Source: Cymodocea nodosa (lineage: Eukaryota; Streptophyta; Magnoliopsida; Alismatales; Cymodoceaceae). From it: a stretch of DNA of 64,000 nucleotides. The position numbers and the translations under genes were made by a program. Location of the stretch: the NCBI GenBank assembly GCA_036874045.1, contig JAZBRI010000011.1, positions 3,844,001 to 3,908,000 of the forward strand. Reading direction: 5' to 3'. The notes under the pieces were generated by a model. That model was not told the origin of the DNA and did not search any database. It worked only from the letters and a program-made list of their open reading frames with translations. Shown here in pieces: positions 59,425 through 64,000 of the stretch. Every line of letters begins with the position of its first letter. The stretch's first letter is position 1.

Positions 59425-60255
59425 GTGGAGCATCTCAACCACACCCTTCTTGAGAGAGCATGTTGCATGCTCTCTAATGTTAGCCTTTCTAAAGGTTTTT
59501 GGGCTGAGTTTGTTTCAATAACCTCATATTTGATCAATAGAAGTTCATCTTCTACCATAGGAGACAAGGTGTCATATGAAATTTGGTCCAAAAAACTTGT
59601 AGATTACTCAAAATTGAAGATTTTTGGTTGTCTAGCTTACTTTCACATCAACAATGGGAAGCTTGACCCAAGGGCAATAAAGGGAGTGTTTGTTGGCTAT
59701 GGTGAAGGTGTAAAAGGCTATAGAATTTAGGATCCTACTAACCATAAAGTAATACTTAGTAGGAATGTTACTTTTGATGAAAATCCCATCTTTCACCAAG
59801 TTAATGATGTTGATGTTCTTGAAAATTCCACCCATGAGGTGGAGTTTGAAGTTGCTATGCAAATGGAAGAACTTACCACTTCACCAACACTTCTTGATCA
59901 TCAACCAGGGATAGACGAAGCAACAATAGATGCTGAAAATCAATCACTCCAATTCAAATTTGTTGCTCTAAATAGACCAAGAAGGGAGATTCAACCTCTA
60001 AATAAATATGGGTTCCAAAGCATGATAGCCTATGCGTTGCGTGTTACTAAAAGCATCGAAATAGAAGACCAAGAGCCTCTTACATATGTAGATGCAATCA
60101 AAAGTTAAGATGTTATCTAGTGGACAGCAACTATGGAAGAAGAAATGAGATCATTGAAGAAGAATCACACTTGGGACTTAATTAAACCTCCTAAAGATAG
60201 AAAAATTGTTAGGTACAAGTGGATATTTAAGCACAAGGTAGGATCACATGAAGAT
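59425..60255 (+). pseudogene. pol: copia-C pol, left part (integrase end to RT start)
   Basis: A different copia lineage from E (Tork/Retrofit-like wording). Integrase tail HLNHTLLERACCMLSN, FWAEFV, IFGCLAYFH, KGVFVGYGEGVKGY (59425-59730), the linker with RPRREIQPLNKYGF, then the RT N-terminus MEEEMRSLKKNHTWDL and YKWIFKHK. Stops at about 59728 and 60108. It begins abruptly at the G LTR, so its 5' half lies elsewhere. G appears to have inserted here, or the copia was truncated first. Confidence 0.85.
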
Positions 60256-62021
60256 TGTTTGGGCATAAATGTTGCACATGTTTATGAGTTTTTATGAGAT
60301 AGATAATTTGACTTATAAGTTATTAAGACTTTGTTATGCATAAATTATAATATTAAGTCAAATTATTAACTTATTCTTAATTCATGCATTTTATATGAAA
60401 ATTAATCTCATTATGATGTATTCTATTTGATTTTATAGAATGTGATATGTGTGATATTATTTTTATTTTGTTAGAAGCAAGGTATCTTGTAGGAATTTCA
60501 ATATGAACGAAGATTAAATGTAGAATATCAAGTAGATCAACTCTCACCCATTGGATCAAGATCCAAGGTCATCAAAATATGGAAGAAGCTTATAAAAGAA
60601 GAGGTGGATGTCCAAGATCAGGGGCCCCCACTCATTTTCTCATCCACGACTCATCCAATGCAAGGGGCACCAATCATCACATCCAACACTCGTTCACTGA
60701 CAACCACTCATTCCACAACCACGAAGAAGGGAGATCGCATACTGCAAGACGTAGATCATTGTTCACTTGTTTTCAGAAATCATTGTTAACGTTCCATCGC
60801 AAGTCACTATTCATCGCAATATCGCAAGTTGTTGTTCATTGCTCACGGAAGTCATTGTTCACTCGCTTACGGAAGTCACTGTTCACTCGCTCATGGAAGT
60901 CACTGTTCACTCGTGCCACTGCACAATACTTGTTCACAAGCCACCATTCACAGAATTCCACCATCAACAACTCTTTGTGTATGAAGATTCTTCCACCCAT
61001 TTTTACTTCACCTTCTTCCTTATTCTCATGTGTTATTTTAGGACAATATATTTTTATTAGGTTTTTTTATCATTTTCATTTTTAGGTTGTGCTATATTAA
61101 AAACATCAAAAATACTTTGTATCCTTGCATAATCTATGTTTTTAGTATTTGTTGTTTGTGTTATTTAATTTTTATCTTGTTTGTGAATGACTCAATTTTA
61201 TCATTGTAAAATCTTGTTATATGTTACTATCTGAATGGTAGTTAAGTGAATTTAAATAATATACATTTGAAAGAAATCAAAATTTGAAGTGAGTATGCAA
61301 GTATATGATTGTTCGTAACTCTATTTTATATCTAGGTTTTCTAAGGTTTGAAGGTTTATTTGAGTACTAAAATGTTTGAGGAAAAATCTGAAACTCTTCT
61401 AATATGTGTGGCTATGTTTCTACTTTTATTTTTTGAAATTTCGTAATATTTAGAGTTGATTTGGTAAGGTTTTTAAAGTTGAAAAGATCAGAGTGCGGAA
61501 TTTCAGTTTTCTCTATTTTCTGTAATGTTTTTCTAATCTGCTATTATCTAAAGTGTGAAAAATCTAATTTAACAACTCTATTTTGATCCTTATTCTAAGA
61601 AGCTTCCAATGCACCTGATTTCATCCAATTTGGATAGGTATTCTTTGAGATATAAGGTTTTTAAGATAGGGATGTTGGCAGACGTGATTTTTCAATTTTT
61701 AGGGCTTTTTTCACATCTGAATTTCTTGCCAATGTTCTGTTTTGTTTGAAGTTATATAAATTTTATCTTCTGATCTACACTTGGCTATAAGCTTTGATTA
61801 ATTTCCTAAGCCTATTTGACGTATGCATATAGAGTTAAAATTCTATTAATACCAAAGTTGTGTATAAAACCAAATCTGCACTAGTAATTGAGACAGTTTC
61901 TTAATCTTGAAATCTAAAATTAGCCAACAAGTCCCTAAGCACGACCTATATTTGCTAGTGTCTACATCTGATACCATGCACTTGCGGTCTTATAAATTTT
62001 AAAACTCAAAATTAATGAACA
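60256..62021 (+). mobile_element. Solo LTR in copia-C
   Basis: 1766 bp with TGTTTGGGC...TGAACA ends and the perfect duplication aagat (60251-60255, 62022-62026). Removing it with one duplication restores copia-C RT in frame (GSHED then LGMRFKAR). TATA box TATAAAAG at 60591-60598. Downstream of it 60770-60920 has short tandem repeats of the GGAAGTCACTGTTCACTCGC type, which create the open frame 60579-61085. No PBS or internal domain, so an LTR-LTR recombination product is likely. Family unknown. Confidence 0.85.
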
Positions 62022-62990
62022 AAGATCTTGGCATGAGATTCAAAGCACGCATGATAGCTAAAGTTTATAGTCAATGTAAAGGCATTGTTTATAATGAAGT
62101 TTTTGCTCTATTGGTGAGACACACCTCTATTGGAGTCCTTGAAATTGTTGCAACTCAAAACCTTGAATTGGAGAAACTTGATGTCAAAATAGAATTCTTA
62201 CATGGTGACTTGAAAGAAGAGATTTGAATGGGCCAAAAGGATTTGTAGTTCCTAACAAACATGACTATGTTTGTCAACTTAGAAAATCTCTATATGGATT
62301 GAAACAATATTCATAGCAATGGTACAAGAAGTTTGATAGCTTCATGACAAAGGTTAGTTTCCATAGAAGTTTTCATGATTCTTGTGTTTATATGAACAAA
62401 CTTTCAGATGAAGATTACATTTATCTTCTTCTATATTTGGATAACATCTTGATTGCAACACAAAATCTTATTGAAATTCAACATCTCAAATTATTAATTA
62501 GCATTGAATTTGTTATTAAGAACCTTCGAGTAGCCAACAAGATTCTTGGAATGGAGATTCATCAAGATAGAGATAATGGAAAATTATTCCTATCACAAAA
62601 AGGCTATATTAAGAAGATATTAACTAAGTTTGGAATGACTAATGCAAAAGCCATTCATATGCCATATGACAAAAATCTTCAATTACCTGTTAATAAGGGT
62701 CCTCAAACTAAAGAAGAGCAAGCTAACATGGAGAGAGTTCCCTATTCTAATATTGTTGGAAGCCTTATGTATTATATGGTGTGTACAAAGCTCAATCTCA
62801 TGTATCTTATTAGCATAGTTAGCCAATTTATGAGTAATCTAAGGTGTAAACATTGGCAAACAGCAAAACGCAATTTTAGGTACCTAAATGGCACTTCTAA
62901 CGTTAGTTTAGTCTATGGTTTAAGAACTAGATGTTTGGTTTCTAGATATTCAGACTCAAATTTCACAGTTGATGTTTTCATCTCTCTATT
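62022..62990 (+). pseudogene. pol: copia-C pol, right part (RT to RNase H start)
   Basis: RT continues with GMRFKARMIAK, EVFALLVRHTSI, KLDVKIEFLHGDL, RKSLYGLKQ, then LLLYLDNILIAT, where the catalytic YVDD is changed to YLDN. LFLSQKGYIKKIL and YSNIVGSLMYYM follow, and a truncated RNase H (RYSDSNFTVDV). A stop after EEI at 62227, another in KQYS*QWY, and loss of the RNase H end show long decay. Open stretches are 62015-62227 and 62344-63024. Confidence 0.85.
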
Positions 62991-64000
62991 CTCTTTTTCA
63001 AGTTTTTACTTCCATAATTTCTAATTGTCTAAACCTTTGCAAAACACTCTTCAATAGGAATGACAAAAGGAGAAAACATCATAGATGACATCAAGGAGAG
63101 TTAAAGTTTAGATGAATTTCATAATCAATATGAAGACGACAGATGTTGGAATTAAAGAGAAGAGGCCATTTTGCAATACTTATAATGTGAAGTTTCTTCA
63201 TTGTCTTTTGATAGTATTGGTTATCGTAATAGACATTTAATAGCATATAAAGCTAGAAATAAAAATGAGTACTAGTCATACTATACAAACTCAACTAAAT
63301 TATTTTGAAATATTTCATCTTAAAAATAATTGGTTGTGTAGAGGGATTCATCATCATAAGTTCAAGTTAAATCCTTATTTTAGTTTATGTGGTACATTTT
63401 CAAGACTCTCGTTCACTTGTGACTCATTTATGTATTTATAAGTGTTTTATGAGTAAACGTGCATGAACTTGTTCTAATACCATATGAAGTATTTTATCTC
63501 AAAATCAATTGATAATGAGTGGGAGACTTCATCATATATTAACTTTTGTCTTATATTAGCATAAACTATTTTATGATATGACTATTAAATTGTATGAAAT
63601 TGCTTTAATTTTTAAGAAATATGGTAGTGTTGGATTTTTTGGCCCTATAGTTGGTTAAGGAAAACTTTTTAAAATATTGACATGCTATTCCTTTATTATG
63701 TGCCTTGAGTGATTCTTTAGATTTTAAGAGTAAATTAAAATTAGTTGATAAAATAATAGTACGATAGAAAAGTGTATATAAAGGCATGTAAATATCATAA
63801 ATTTCATCATGTCTACCATTATCATCATCATCAATGATGACTTCTTGAAAACTTTTAGAAGATGAAGAAGTTTTTCCATCGTCGTCATTAGTACTTGATA
63901 AGAATTGAATGCTTTAATTTCATAAATCAATAATATTTGTGAAATGAATATTATGACATGATCAATAAGTTTAATGTTATAGATTGTTGCAAAAAAATAA
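62991..64000. other. Unrecognised AT-rich sequence
   Basis: No gene, LTR or repeat recognised. Short open frames at 63605-63930 have no domain features. Confidence 0.4.

Noticed and set aside
60579-61085. 168-residue open frame in the solo LTR
   Set aside because: Created by short tandem repeats; no domain, and parallel frames are also open.

Overview
This is nuclear DNA from a flowering plant, probably a eudicot; the species cannot be told from the sequence. It is AT-rich and consists almost entirely of transposable elements inserted into one another. I recognise no intact ordinary host gene, tRNA, rRNA or CRISPR. The only host-type gene is an F-box pseudogene, and it lies inside a retrotransposon. 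Family names used here are local labels. E is a large Ty1/copia family of SIRE/Maximus type, present as three nested copies E1, E2 and E3. G is an old Ty3/gypsy element of Athila/Tat type on the minus strand. A is a TRIM-like mini-element, B is an LTR family, Harb is a PIF/Harbinger DNA transposon, and C is an old copia fragment.

Layout. G is the base layer. Its 5' LTR is at about 57460-59424. Its gag/pol runs leftwards through 57351-51871 and 23119-22380, followed by a third ORF (19409-21671). A second gag (4825-6174), an F-box pseudogene (3461-4597), a polypurine hallmark near 2940 and a 3' LTR remnant (412-1641) come after that. Into G went E1 (6238-18471, TSD atatt), E3 (23120-51870, minus strand, TSD gtatt) and a chimeric A+B insertion (53365-54933, TSD ggcta/gacta). 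Into E3 went E2 (28553-38828, TSD aatcc) and Harb (41374-47818, TSD tta). Another B LTR fragment occupies 1-411. Right of G lies copia C (59425-62990), split by a solo LTR (60256-62021, TSD aagat). The last kilobase holds nothing I recognise.

How the parts work. Copia-E has gag and pol in one reading frame separated by a TAA. A 1152-bp segment with GT...AG ends, a multiple of three in length, spans that stop. It is present in E1 and E2 and missing exactly at those ends in E3. This suggests that unspliced RNA makes Gag with a coiled-coil tail, spliced RNA makes Gag-Pol, and E3 descends from a spliced RNA. Downstream of pol the E family has a noncoding spacer and a third ORF of about 757 codons. 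A colinear homologue of that ORF occurs in gypsy G, and a copy of the spacer occurs in G too, so a cassette appears to be shared across the copia/gypsy divide. Several unrelated families also share short inverted-repeat 12-mers (consensus YTCGKWDRGTTA) in LTRs and leaders. Harb encodes a spliced HARBI1-like transposase that reads open with its DDE residues, plus a Myb/SANT-like partner with one stop.

All coordinates and alignments were read by eye. LTR divergence was not calculated, and family assignments rest on remembered motifs.
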